Source: Girardinichthys multiradiatus
Lineage: Eukaryota > Chordata > Actinopteri > Cyprinodontiformes > Goodeidae
Length of the DNA: 64,000 bases
Assembly: GCF_021462225.1 (NCBI RefSeq)
Contig: NC_061800.1
Span: forward strand, 2,800,501-2,864,500
Direction of reading: 5' to 3'
How positions within the stretch are numbered: position 1 is the first letter of the stretch; the number at the start of each line of letters is the position of its first letter. The notes beneath the pieces are model-generated. The model was not told the origin of the DNA and made no database searches. It worked only from the letters and a program-made list of their open reading frames with translations. This document shows positions 22,365-33,830 of this stretch, in pieces. Made by a program: the position numbers and the translations under genes.

Positions 22365-23275
22365 TTACCATAACAGCAGATGACAGACAACTCTACATTA
22401 CAGTGTCACCAGGTTATTATGAACTTATTCAAATGTTGGGTAAATGCATAGGACAAATCAATGTGTGGATGTTCTATAATTTAGTAGGGATGGACTAAGA
22501 CCTGAATTTTCAGAGGCACATAAAGACAATTACTGAATCAGGCTTCTGTCACCTGAAGATAATTTCCAGGATTAGAGGAGTAATGTCCCAGCAGAATGTC
22601 GAAAAACTCATCCATGCATCTATCTTTACTTGAACTGAATGTGAATTGATTACTGCAACAGTGTATTCACAGGTCTGCCTAAAAAGTTGATCAGACATCT
22701 GCAGTTGATCCAGAATGCTGCTGCCTGCGTCCTCACTAGAACTAAGAAAGTAGAGAACATCACCCAGTTCTAAAGTTCATTCACCACCATCCTGTATCTC
22801 ATAGAATATACTTTAAAATACTTATGTTTGTTTATAAGTCAGTTAATGGCTTATCACCAAAATACATTAAAGATATGTTGCTGTTGTATCATCCTTCCAA
22901 ACCACTCAGGTTTCCTGGTTCAAGTCTACTCTGCATCCCCAGAACTAGAAACAAACATGGAGAAGCAGCATTCAGTCCTTATGCTCCACTAATCTGGAAC
23001 AAACTTCCAGAAAACTGCAAAAACATTGAAACCCTGAGTTCAAACTCCATTTGTTTAGAGTTGCTTTTGATTTTTCTATTTAAACTATTACCTGAAATTT
23101 CTTTAATTTCAACCTGTTGTCCAATTTTTCTTTACTTTTCTTTACTTCCCTTTATCATGCCTTTGCGATGTACTTTTTGTGTTTTGTATTTTTTTTTAAT
23201 CATGTAAAACACTTTGAATTGTCTTGTTGCTGAAATGTGCTATTAAAATAAACTTGCCTTTACCTTGCTTTGCCT
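22365..23275 (+). mobile_element. L2-family LINE fragment, right of Gmr1-like element
   Basis: It starts with the catalytic-region frame ADD-like (GCAGATGACAG, encoding ADDRQLYITVSP) and continues to the C-terminal stretch LSPKYIKDM, SPYAPLIWNKLPENC. It ends in a 3' UTR with TGTGCTATTAAAATAAAC. It is the same subfamily as 18725-19006, in the same orientation, and probably the other half of that copy with some sequence lost between. Confidence 0.75.
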
Positions 23276-23658
23276 AAATCTTAAAAACTTATCATCAGGG
23301 TATACAGTAGAATTAGTCACATGTCCAACATCTGCCTTTGGTATAGACAGAAGCATATTGCTCTTTCACCCTTTGCCCTATTCCAAAAGTTGGGACAGTC
23401 TGGTCCTATGTGTTTAGACAGCTTTCCTAAGTAATCCTGCTGGATTAGAGAACAGATTAAGTGAAGCCGGCTAGACGAAAGGAAACGGGCCATAAATTCA
23501 CAACATTGGCAAAGCATCAGAAAGGATACACACAGCAGCAACAACAACAAGACAAATACACAGGGGTGTTTTTGACACATGTCTGCAGTGCAATAGTCTG
23601 TGCTGAACGCGTTTATTTAGATTTTTACATTTGAACTCATTATGTGCTGTGTGTTTAG
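23276..23658. other. ahr intron, unassigned
   Basis: This is non-coding sequence up to the acceptor GTGTTTAG. A short piece near 23385-23400 (CCAAAAGTTGGGACAG) recalls the mariner-type repeat seen at 16080-16480. Confidence 0.5.
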
Positions 23659-23800
23659 TGATAAAAACAGGGGAGAGTGGACTGACTGTGTTCAGGCTCC
23701 TCACCAAAGACAATCGCTGGAAATGGGTCCAGGCCAACGCCCGGCTGGTGTACAAGAACAGCAAACCGGACTACATCATTGCCACCCAGAGGCCACTTCT
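23659..23800 (+). CDS. ahr: aryl hydrocarbon receptor, end of PAS-B
   Basis: This exon encodes [32 protein letters not shown] and [11 protein letters not shown], the last strands of PAS-B. The Ala in IIATQ lies at the site equivalent to mouse Ala375/human Val381, which is known to affect dioxin affinity. The exon starts two bases into the Met codon and ends two bases into a Leu codon before GTATGT. Confidence 0.97.
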
Positions 23801-23994
23801 GTATGTTTCTGACTCTAAATGTTGCTAGTTGTACACAGAAGGTGCATTCAAGCAATAAAAAACCAAAGTTAAATAGTTTTATTCTGACTGCCACTCACAG
23901 CTTTAAAATGTATGGGTATTACTTAAACGCATTGGTTGAAAATTATTACAATAGAGTTATCCCTAGTATTTAGTCTTGTTTTCTGTTTTCACAG

Positions 23995-25549
23995 GGATGA
24001 AGAGGGAGGAGAACATCTGCGTAAGCGCTCCATGCATCTCCCCTTTACCTTTGCCACAGGTGAGGCCTTACTCTACCAGTCCAACCACCCCATCGCAGGC
24101 TTCATTGATGGAAGCCAGGAGAAAAACAGCAGTAAGTCCAAGAAGAGCCGGACTGAAAGGCTGCTTAGGGATGGCTTGGATCCTGGCTCCCTTCTTGGGG
24201 CTCTCATGAGTCAGGATCAGTCTGTGTATGTTTGCCAACCAGCTCTTGAACCCAAAACATCCTTTCACTGCAGTTTATTTAGAGAGCAGAAAGACATTTC
24301 TGTCTCCGAACCTTCCAGGCAGAGCAGGAGCTGGGACGAGCCTCATAATGGCGTTTTGGAGTCAGGCATTTCAGAACCCAGCACCAGCTTTGACCCACTG
24401 CTAGCTACCCTGGATTCCCTTACCTTGGAAGGCCAAGGTGTGGTGGATGAGGAGGATGGGGGTTGTTCAAACAATGAGCTGTTTGGTGCACTGGAAGGGC
24501 TGGGGCTTAGCGCTGAGGACCTGGAGCTGCTGCTGCTAGATGAGCGAATGATTAGTGTGGAGATGGATTCTGGGCATGTGCCTACTTTGGATGACCTCCT
24601 GACAAATGATGAAATCCTCTCATATATCTACAACTGTATTGAAGAAAAGGCTGTCTCCACCGAGGATAGGCGACAGGCACTTCCTAGCACAACAGTGACC
24701 TCTACAGCATCTGAAAATAATCCCAGATCCGATACCGATGTGCAGATGCATTTTCCTCACTGTAAGCCTATTCTGGTGGGGCAGGCTCCTATTGTGCAAC
24801 TGTCACAGCAGATGCAGCAGCATCTCAACATGCGAACCTACCATGATTGGAGCCAGCATAATGACCATTTGACTAATGGAGAGCTGCTGGGGCATAATCC
24901 ATCCCTCCACAATGGACACCGGACATCTCAGAACATTCTTGTCAGTGCAGGAATACATCTCCGACAGATAAACACTCAGCAGATGGTTTTCAGCAACAAG
25001 GCCTCAGACATAGATGACCAGGTTTTTCAGCAGCAAATGCACCAACAATTTCAACATCAGCAGCAGTCGATGACGCAGAAGCAGCTCTCTGAGCACTGCC
25101 ATGCCCAAACGAGATCAACCACTTTTAATAGAATGTGTGACGTCTTCAGCTCCAGTGGGTCCACAGACAAATCCCAGTGGCAGGATTTTGGTTTCACTGG
25201 GAGTCTTGGTAGCAACACCTGTCCTGACAACAGCCAGAAACCTAATGCGAACACTTCTTTGGACTTGTGCACAAACTACAGAATGCCAGAAATTACCAAT
25301 GTCCATGGAAGCGTTTTTTTTGGGAAGGTTGAACAGCAGGATGGGAGTGAGTTTGCAGTTCCATTTCTCCGACAGCAGCAACAGCAAGAGAGGGCTGATC
25401 CCTTTGGTCAGGTTATCTCCAGTTTATCTCATTGCTCTCTTCCCAACACGTCCCTGGAGCAGATTCTGGGAGTTGGAAAGCCCTGCCATCAGCTGGACCA
25501 TAATGACATAGTGAGCTCCAAGATCAGCCACGACCCCAGTAATAGTAAG
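23995..25549 (+). CDS. ahr: aryl hydrocarbon receptor, large transactivation exon
   Basis: This 1555-bp exon is the single large C-terminal exon typical of vertebrate AHR genes. It begins DEEGGEHLRKR (human DEEGTEHLRKR) and contains LPFTFATGEALLY, just after PAS-B. It continues with an acidic region containing LSAEDLELLLLDERM and LDDLLTNDEILSYI (compare LTDEILTYV in human), then glutamine-rich stretches near residues 350-370 of the exon (FQQQMHQQFQHQQQ) and later RQQQQQE. The frame is open throughout. The donor is AAG|GTGAGG. The Q-rich stretch favours an AHR1-type rather than AHR2-type fish paralogue, but that assignment is tentative. The visible exons encode about 874 residues, so the full protein would be about 940-960 residues with the bHLH end. 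Confidence 0.96.
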
Positions 25550-25794
25550 GTGAGGCTGTTGATATATTGTCAGAATATTAAAATATAGGCCAGCTAAACA
25601 GTTAAAAAGGTCACTATCGTGCTTAAACCATGAGATCATTTTCTCTTTTTTTCTTTATGATTAGCATACTTTCAGTAAAACGTCTTATGTTTGATCAATC
25701 TAGTACAAATGATTTAGACATTTCAAAAAATGTTGGTCTCCACTTTAGAGTGAATAGTAGAGATGTCCAAGATCCAAGTCATTTTAAAATTGTC
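25550..25794. other. ahr intron start
   Basis: AT-rich intron sequence after the GTGAGG donor, with nothing else recognised. Reading through the donor would add about a dozen residues before a stop, so a retained-intron form would differ only at the C-terminus. Confidence 0.6.
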
Positions 25795-26340
25795 ATAATG
25801 TGTGGATGAGCAGGACTAAAATGCAGGCAGGAAAACAGAAACCGCATGGTGAGTTGACAAGATTTAATAATAATTGACAAACACTTACATACACAGGCAG
25901 GGCAACAGGCAAAAACATTGAAACAAGGAACTAGGACGATACGTAGCAGCAAATGCAGACAGTCCAGTCGAGAACAATAAAAACCAGAGAACTTGAATAG
26001 TGAGGGAAGTAGAGTGTGAACAAATGAACTGTGAGTTGAGCTACTCAGGACAATGTGAGACAGCTGAGGACCAGGGAACCTAAACAATACAGAGGGAGAA
26101 TGACTAGTTAACCTAATAAACACGGAGAACAGGGAGGTGACCAGAACACAAGTAAACAATGACTAGAATAAAGACCATAAGAAGAAACCATATCTATCAG
26201 GATATAACTAAACACATCTAACACCAGAAACCAGGAACAAACAAAATTAACCAGAAGGAATCTAAATAAACCTGAACAGAAAAGCACCTGGCTAAGCAGC
26301 AAGTAAAACACAAAAACCTAACAGAGACATATACTGACAA
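25795..26340 (-). mobile_element. LTR-like repeat fragment
   Basis: An A-rich plus strand with phrases such as GAACAGGGAGGTGACCAGAAC and CTAACAGAGACATATACTGACA. It resembles the solo LTR at 17685-18552 in style and composition. I take it as a diverged gypsy-type LTR in minus orientation, with uncertain ends and no target duplication found. Confidence 0.35.
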
Positions 26341-26399
26341 GAATAGCCATCAGCCAATACCAAGTCAGTCACTTCATTGAAATGAATAGAATCAGTCCA

Positions 26400-26715
26400 A
26401 TGTATGCACGCATAAACCCAGTAGTGTTTGCGTTTTCATTTGTGTTCTGATCATTTCTGGGTTGTTATTACTTTTGCTAAAGTCTTGTGATCTTTCAGTT
26501 AATTCCTTATGTTGAGTTTCTTATTATTTGTATTCTAATCCCTGTGCACTTTTATTTATACCCTTACGTTAGTGTTTTCTTTTTCCTTTCGGTTTGTTGA
26601 TCCTTTTGTGTTCAGTTCAGCTCTCTGTGTTCTCTGTTTTAATTAGTTTATTTTCCTCTACTCAGCACTCTGCCATAGCTGTCCGGAATCCCTCCAATTA
26701 GACTCACCTGGTCTC
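26400..26715 (+). mobile_element. LTR-like repeat fragment
   Basis: T-rich sequence (TTTCCTTTCGGTTTGTTGATC, CTCTGTGTTCTCTGTTTTAA) ending in CTCCAATTAGACTCACCTG. It is similar in style to the plus-sense form of the LTR-like repeats here. No coding content or borders were resolved. Confidence 0.3.
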
Positions 26716-26718
26716 TAT

Positions 26719-27287
26719 GGCTATGTTCACACTGCAGGTCATAATGCTCAATTTAGTTTTTTTTTGCTGAAATCTGATTTTACTAATTAAATGTGACCGC
26801 CAATAGACTTCAGTCTAAATAGTTGACGACCCCAAAGTGACCCACATGCGCATAAGGAGAATGTAAACATCACACAGCAGCACACTGTTTTTGGAAGTAA
26901 TAATGGATGCCGGCATCTAGGTGTGTTATTATTGAGCGATGGGAGCTAACAATATTAGGACAACATCATAACAAGACAAAGACAGGTAAAAAACAGAGGG
27001 CGCAATTATTAACAATGGCCATTTGAGGAGCAGTGACTGCTACTTCCATAGAAAAGTTTGTGTGGATGTGTAGTCAGAGCCAGGAAAATGACGTAAAAGT
27101 CAGATGAAATGCGACATGACCACACTGAATGTGGATCGGATTTATCACCACATAGGGAAATGGCAAAATTCGGTTTTTTCTGAGTTTAAAAGTTCAGAAT
27201 TGGGTCATTCTGCCTGCCATGAAAAAGTTGGATATGGGTCGCATATGTGCAAACAATTCTCATTGGGGGAGCAGTGTAAACGTAGCC
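26719..27287. mobile_element. Non-autonomous DNA transposon with inverted ends
   Basis: The ends 26719-26735 (GGCTATGTTCACACTGC) and 27271-27287 are inverted repeats matching at 15 of 17 bases. The 569-bp interior has no transposase, and further internal symmetry is weak. The target duplication could not be decided, so the superfamily is left open. Confidence 0.65.
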
Positions 27288-27955
27288 AATATCACTCTTT
27301 ACCGCTCCTCAGTATTTAAGCTCCTTGGTTTACCTTTGTTCTCTGAATATTTCTTCCGTTACCCTCATCATGGTAATGGTACCATCTCCATGTTCTGCTT
27401 ATTTGTAAGTTTCCTTTCTTTTATGAAATCCTAATTGCCAAACTTTGCACTCCACAACATTCTTTCTCACCTGTCTGATGTGATCATGTTCACTAATGTT
27501 CTATAACAAATCTCTGAAACTTTCGCAGCATAGCGGTATTAGGGCCACTGGATGCACTAGCATTTTTTTCAGGGGTAACAGAATGAATGAGGCTGAATAC
27601 ATGTGCATGGCAAAAAGATTAGATTGTTATTTGTAAAAAATAAAATATTAAAAATAGTGGTGCACTGACTGATCGGCCTGATTTCCTTTATTTTGGGTGA
27701 TTGGCCATTACATGCATGTGAAACCGATCTTATCTACCCCCCGCAAAGGTCTGAAAATCACCTACTGTCCCCTTTTGCTCTGCCATGAGAGAGGCCTGAC
27801 TGACACACCCGCCCACCAGGTCCGTCCACCAGGTGCGCCGTTCACAACTGTTGACAACATAAGATTGGAATATTGAAGGTGTGTTGTGACCTCATGACAC
27901 CTGACAGTGTCAGTTATGAGGAAAATTGGTTTCGGCCAAAGTCAGAATAGGTGGG
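27288..27955. other. ahr intron, unassigned
   Basis: No gene or clear repeat was recognised. Confidence 0.4.
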
Positions 27956-28160
27956 TCAGGCTTTTCAAAGATCAGTGCACCCTTATTGAAAAACCATTTA
28001 TCCTTCACTTTCAAATTCACAGTTATGTGCTGCTTTGTGTTGGGCTACCACATAAAATCCAATTAATATACATTAAGGTTTGTGGTTGTAATGTGCAAGA
28101 TGTGAAAAAGTCAGAGGGGTATGGAATACTTTTGCAAAAGCATTTTAAGGTTTTTTTTTC
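27956..28160 (+). mobile_element. Tc1/mariner 3' end fragment
   Basis: The phrases ACCACATAAAATCCAATTAA, GGTTTGTGGTTGTAATGTG and GGGGTATGGAATACTTTTGC are the usual 3' terminal region of a Tc1-type element. No transposase frame is attached. Confidence 0.6.
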
Positions 28161-28379
28161 TCATATTCTACAAAAAACAAAACAGTGAACAGAGCTTAGG
28201 CCATGAAGATGACTATACATGAAGGCTAAATGCTGATTCGTTTTCAGAAAGATTGGATTGACAGTAGATTGACTTTGAACCAGTTGATAAGAACATGTGA
28301 AATGCAGAGACAATGGCTCTGCTGAACAATTGTCATTTTCAACATAGAAAAATGAAACTAAAAGTCCAACACCAGTATC

Positions 28380-28760
28380 AAAAGAATGGATCAACAGGGA
28401 AGAGTTCCAAGGAGCTCGCCTGAGCAAGACACGAAGAACAGCGGCATGAAATCCAGGACACGGTCACCAGAGGAATCCAATCTGTGAAAGCCAGGAACAC
28501 AGACTCGGGTAAGAGCAGGCTCATGAAGCATGGGAGAACTGCAGACAGCGGTCAGGTTACCACGCTGGCAGAGACAATGATCTGATGCCTCCCTCCTGAT
28601 TCTGCTCCTTAAGAAGCCCTATTGATTGGGCTCAACAAGTGATACTTGCGGAGCTGCACCTGCCAATCACACCCTGGAGGGAGACAGAAAAACAGCACAA
28701 GCACAATCACCTGCATTATAGTCTCCAGCATAGTTAAGGTTCCTGCCCGATGGATCAGGA
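28380..28760 (-). mobile_element. LTR-like repeat fragment
   Basis: A GC-richer block with features such as AGAAGCCCTATTGATTGGG and CACCTGCCAATCACACC. It resembles the promoter-proximal part of teleost gypsy-type LTRs on the reverse strand. This is tentative. Confidence 0.3.
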
Positions 28761-28964
28761 GTAACCATTTATAAAGCACAAAACCAAATCACTAAAAGCT
28801 AATCTTACTGAGTGTGGCTGTGTTTTAACAAAATAAATATAAAAGGTAAACATAATGTATTTGTATTTGTACTTAGTTATCAAAGTGAACAAATTATTCA
28901 AACCAAACAGTAAAATTTTGTTTAACCTTCAGTTTAATGTCTGATGTCTGTTTAACTCATGCAG

Positions 28965-29114
28965 ATAAAGAAAAGCTGCATCCTGAGCAGTTCCCGTCCT
29001 GGAAGCTGTGTCCTGTCCAATAGGAATGGAGCAGTGCCCCCTGCTGTCAATATGGCCAATTCTGAGACTTCACCTCGAGCCCCCGACCCACAATCCAGCA
29101 GCTTCTACCTCTGA
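28965..29114 (+). CDS. ahr: aryl hydrocarbon receptor, last coding exon
   Basis: Forty-nine codons and a TGA stop (29112-29114) follow the acceptor CATGCAG, in phase 0 with the large exon. The encoded tail is rich in Ser, Pro and Asn and ends SSSFYL. A short final coding exon after the large activation exon is the usual AHR layout. The sequence itself is not well conserved between species, so support comes mainly from phase, splice sites and position. Confidence 0.8.
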   Translation: MKKSCILSSSRPGSCVLSNRNGAVPPAVNMANSETSPRAPDPQSSSFYL

Positions 29115-29779
29115 CCAAGTGATCATCATGTAGCAGGACACTGTGAAGAAACAGAAACAGAGCAGCCTTATGCATAAAAGGAACACACATCTTTAATAAT
29201 TTTCTGGGGGAGGGGCCATGGTGTTATACAGTAATTTAACTCTTATTATCACCAGTTCATTGTTTAAAGTCATGCAGTGAAGAGTCTACATTATGTTGAT
29301 GAGTTTAAATGAGTTATGTGAAGGTGTTCACATTTCATTAACATGATTAAGAAGCTGAATATCTGCCATTTTAACCCGTTGCCATGGCAACAAGTCAAAA
29401 CGGACAGCGGGAAAACTGTTTGACTTCTGTGTGTCGTCTCCATTGATAGTATTATGTATTTATTTTCACCTGTGAAGGCACAAAATTTAGATTTGGACTA
29501 TTCAGGAGATGATGGTTGAAGATCAAGAATGTATGATGTACTGACATCTAAGAAGACAAATTTTAAAGTAAAACCTCCTAAATAAGCCTCAGCTGTCCCC
29601 AAAATGTTGTTTCTACAAAAAAAATATCTAGTACAGAACAAGAAGCACGTTGGAGCCTGTGATTGGTTCGTTCTTGCTGAATGTACAGACATTGATTTAT
29701 TGTTCTTCCAGGTAAATATGTGTAAATCCTTATGCTGCAGCACAATGATCTCACTCTGGAAATTTCAGGAAAATGCTCT
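29115..29779 (+). other. Proximal ahr 3' UTR or flank
   Basis: Sequence after the ahr stop without an evident canonical AATAAA close by. Transcription probably continues across the following repeats. A clear AATAAA occurs at about 33281, preceded by non-repetitive sequence, and is a candidate distal polyadenylation site. Confidence 0.4.
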
Positions 29780-30345
29780 TATTCAGTGGGGAAAACACAA
29801 CTGTTAAAAAATTATTACTTTTAACATAATAATGGATGGCACGATTACTGGTAGTAATAACAGTCTCTTCAGAATAAACTGAGCTAAAACCACCACACAC
29901 AATGAGCAGGATGGCAAGAGAGATGGAAAATATCCAAAGGTCACTGTTAGAGCACTGCTGTAGAGAGTGACGGCATGGGGTCACCTCATCTCCATAACAA
30001 CCATTAGACACCATCAACAAGCCGTGTTGTTTGGGACACATGCCAGAAAAACATTTTCTCTGTCTTACCATCACAAGCATAAATATGTACAGTTTTGTAA
30101 ACTCTACTGGGACTTTAACTGGGACGGTGTTCTTTGGTCAGTGGTGAAAATTAAGTGTTGTCCTAAAAGAGCTAGATATAGGGGATTCATATCAGTTACT
30201 GCTAGTTTTTTATGTATTTGTAGGGTAACAAATACATTAACGCTGCTGTTGCTGGAAACCCGTATCTGGCAATTCAAATAAGCTTCTACAGGTATTTCCT
30301 GTTCTGCTTTGAATCCAAACACACCACTCAATTGAGTGATTTCAT
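29780..30345 (+). mobile_element. Tc1/mariner transposase relic
   Basis: The plus strand preserves the order of a Tc1-type transposase: a segment on ACATGCCAGAAAAACATTTTC, then GGGACTTTAACTGGGACGG-TGTTCTTTGGTC, corresponding to FNWDGVLWS before the catalytic DE(S/T). It is broken by stops. It is related to 56650-57260. Confidence 0.6.
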
Positions 30346-31116
30346 TCCTTTGATAAGCCCTTCCATCACACGGCGAGAATGTTATCTTTCAGCAGTAAAG
30401 ATATTCTCTAAATGTTTGAAATTTAGAAATATGGATCAAGAAGTTGGATGGAAATAATGAGCACTTTATTTTGAGCAGTCACTAAATGCAGGTGTGTTTC
30501 TTGTATATTTGAAGTTTCTGGTGGAAAGCAGATAAATTATTCTTGTTTTCAGGTCCATTGTAAAGGATGGTTTCTTTTTATCACAAGCTTAAAAACTTTG
30601 ATAGCACTAATTGTTTTTTTTTTTTCTTTTTCTGCTTAATGTGTTTTCTTTCTTGTGTTTCTTTGTTACTGCAAACACCCCCTGTCCCTTTAATTCTCTC
30701 CACTGCTGGAGGGTTAATGAACCTGATTACAGGAAATGTTCATGTTCCATTCATTCTTCTACAGCAGGCATATGGTTGTCTGTGAGGTTAATGTGTAAGA
30801 AGAGCAGAAAATACATGGCATAGTTCTTGCTCTCCACAAACACTCACTAAATCCAGACACATCTCCTAAAAATATGTGTGTCTTTTTAGAAGAAAGTCAT
30901 CAGAATGTGAAGACATGAAGGAGGACATAAAAACACACTAGATGTCTGACTCTAAATCTCTGCTCAAGTGTCTCACTTTTCTTCTTCAGAGGTTGAATCA
31001 GACTAAATGTTTCATGTTTTTGATCACTTAGAATGACCAAATATACTCTGTTTGCTAAATTCCAGAAATATTATTTTTTAATCTTTCCTCAGTTTAAATA
31101 ACCTTTTAAACTGTTT
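30346..31116. other. Unassigned flank
   Basis: AT-rich sequence with a T-rich tract near 30615-30630. No gene was recognised. Confidence 0.4.
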
Positions 31117-31408
31117 GACTTTGGTCAGATATTTTGTTTGTCCCTCAGCAAGCTTCTTTCAACAATTTGCTGGAGTTTGGGCCCATTCATCCTGGCAGAA
31201 CTGGTATAACTGGGTGAGGCTTGTAGGCCGGCACGCCTACACAGACCTTTGTAGCCCTGCCTGACTTTGGTCAGAGATTTTGTTTGTCCCTCAGCAAGCT
31301 TCTTTCAACAATTTGCTGGAGTTTGGGCCCATTCATCCTGGCAGAACTGGTATAACTGGGTGAGGCTTGTAGGCCGGCACACCTACACAGACCTTTGTAG
31401 CCCTGCCT
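31117..31408. repeat. 146-bp direct tandem duplication
   Basis: Positions 31117-31262 and 31263-31408 are nearly identical copies. Only a few bases differ, for example GATATTTT against GAGATTTT and GGCACGCC against GGCACACC. It lies at the left edge of a minus-strand Tc1-like relic and duplicates part of it. Confidence 0.9.
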
Positions 31409-32310
31409 ACAAGTTCAATGGGACTGAGATTAGGGCTTTCTGAATTCCACTCCAGAACATTAAATATGTTGTCCTTAAGCCACTTTATAACCAGTTTAGC
31501 AGTAGGCCTATGCGGGGGGTCATAGTTCAATTTGAAGACCTATTTTTGCCCAACCTTTAACTTCCTGCCTAAAATTTCATGTCAATGTTTCCACATAATG
31601 TTCTTTTCTCATGATGCCATTGTGTGAAATGCACCAGTTCATCTTGTAGCAAAAGACCCCTACAACATGATACTGCCACTCCCATACTTTAAAGTTGGGA
31701 AGATGTTCTCTGGCTTTCAAATTGTCCTGTTCATCCTCAAAATGTTACATTGGTCATTAAGGATAAGTACTTCAAAATTTGTTTCTTTAGACCAGACATA
31801 TCTCAAAACATTAAGGTGTTTGCCCGAGTGGATCTGCAGACCGTATACTGGCTTTTTGTTTTGCTGTTGGAGTGATGGTGTCATCCTCTGAGTGACCTTT
31901 CAACCTATGTTGGTACAGGACACATTTCACTGTGGATAATAACCCTCCAGCTTCAGCCACCATCTTCACAAGGTCTTTTTATTTTTATTGATGTGCAAAT
32001 TTCACACCAGAACACATCAGTTCTGGGACACAGAACATGTTTCCTTCTTGAACAGTATGGTGGCTGGACATTCCCATGCTGCTTATACTTCCATATATTT
32101 GTTTGAAGACAAGAACATGAAACCTTCAGGCATTTGAAGATTGTATCGAAACATAAACTAGACTTGTGGACATCCACAATTCTATCCCCTCTACATTGGC
32201 TGATTTCTTTTGTTTTTTCCATTGATGTCACACAAGAAAGCAGAGTTTTGAGGTGTGGTGAAATACATCCACAACTTAAATGTTGTGAATTAAACTATGA
32301 GACACTTAGA
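31409..32310 (-). mobile_element. Tc1/mariner transposase relic
   Basis: The reverse strand shows Tc1-type motifs in order. ACATGATACTGCCACTCCC corresponds to the GGGS-IM region and TTTCTTTAGACCAGACATAT to the DET region; near 31440 there is a match to WNSESPNLSPIELV, the third catalytic Glu region. Many stops are present. It extends over the tandem duplication at its left. Confidence 0.65.
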
Positions 32311-33689
32311 ACGCTATGACACATTCATATGGATTCCCCAGGTTGTTTAAAGGCAAAGTCAGTTTAGTGTAAAGTTTTATGTGAAGTTCTGACTTCGAAG
32401 AAAGGTAAAGGTTTCGCATTATTGTGGCATTTTACACTTAGAAATATTTTTGGTAATGCTAACCGACCCAAAACAAAAAGGTTTTAATATCAGACAGTGA
32501 GGAGAAATGTATTTGTCTTTTTAAACAGTGTATGTCAGTATTAGGTATGACCTGTAGATTACTGCTGGAGGAAAACAGTTTTGAAAGTGTCTTGTGCATA
32601 AGAAAATGACTGATGCTGAGGAGAATTATTCAAATTAGGGAAATATGCTGAAAAGAGATTTCCACTTAGTTATTCAGATATTGACATGTATTAACAGCAT
32701 TATTATTGTTTCTAATAAGATGGTATACAAATGTGGATGTTAATAAGTCAGTTTGCTATATTTAATATACTGCTGTGAAATTCTAACAATGTGAAAAAGA
32801 TGTGTATATTAAGCAGTTACTGGTATGTACATAAGTTTATGTTGAGTCTAATTTCAAGCATGATTTGAATATATCAAACTTTGACTCATTGTTTGTTTTG
32901 TATTTGTAAAATTGTCCTGATGAAACAGTGGTTGTGTGACAGCCTGAGATCAGTGCCATACAACAGAGCTTTTGTGAGAAGGCTGTGTTGTTGTAGAGTA
33001 AATCTTTTGTAGCCACAGGAACTTTAACATAAAAACCAGACAGGGATGCTGTGGATCATTACTGTGACCACTTTGTTCTGTTTTTCCTTTTTCCTGTTGA
33101 ATTAAAACAATTTCTGCAGCAGCCATGGGACTGCTCACTCATAAATCATACCTCACCATCTCTGAATGTTCCTGTTTGTTGTTCACATGACGGGAAGCTG
33201 CAAGAATCTCCATTCGTTGTTAGAGACTCTGCTGTGGATCCCTGATATGAAAGGGTGCTGTGTGTACCATTCGAGCTTCAATAAACCATTTCCACATTAA
33301 CTGAATGAAGTCTCTTCTATATGTATGACAGGAACAGCTTTTTCCACGCTCCTAACCCTATAGGTTCTTCATGTTTTCATCCTCCCAACACACCTAGTTT
33401 GACTGAAACAGTCAATAATAGATGTTTTTAGATATTCATATACAGTGGAGAGAGTGAGTCAACATGTAGGGTTATCAGAACATGGCGGTCCACCTGAATT
33501 GACCAGGTAAGCAAGGACAAGCATTATTCAGAAATGCCTGGTAGAGACAAACCTCAAAGGACTTCCAACTGCTGAAAAAGGTGGTTCTACAAAGAATTTT
33601 CTTACCAGGGCTCAGGACAATCCTTGTCAAACCTTTCAGAAATGTATTTATGAATAAATTATAAACAGTGTATTATTCTCCCATTTTAC
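32311..33689. other. Unassigned region with candidate poly(A) signal
   Basis: No protein-coding frame of note. AATAAA at about 33281 after a stretch without repeats could end a long ahr 3' UTR. Around 33440 a TACAGTGGAGAGAG phrase resembles a Tc1-type end. Confidence 0.4.
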
Positions 33690-33830
33690 AAAATATACAC
33701 TTCTCTGTGCTGGTCTGGCATGAAATTCCAATAAAATACAAAGATGACATCTGTAGTTGTAACATGACAAAATGTAAAGAATTTAAGAACTGAATACATT
33801 TGGGAGCCACTGTGTTGTCTATTCCCAGCC
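33690..33830 (+). mobile_element. Tc1/mariner 3' end fragment
   Basis: GTAGTTGTAACATGACAAAATGTAAAG followed by CTGAATACATTTGGGAGCCACTG is the typical 3' terminal region of a Tc1-type transposon, without transposase. Confidence 0.55.

Noticed and set aside
25550..25588. Continuation of the large ahr exon into a stop as the natural C-terminus
   Set aside because: A strong GT donor at 25550 and an in-phase last exon at 28965 with AHR-like layout fit better. Intron retention remains possible as a minor form.
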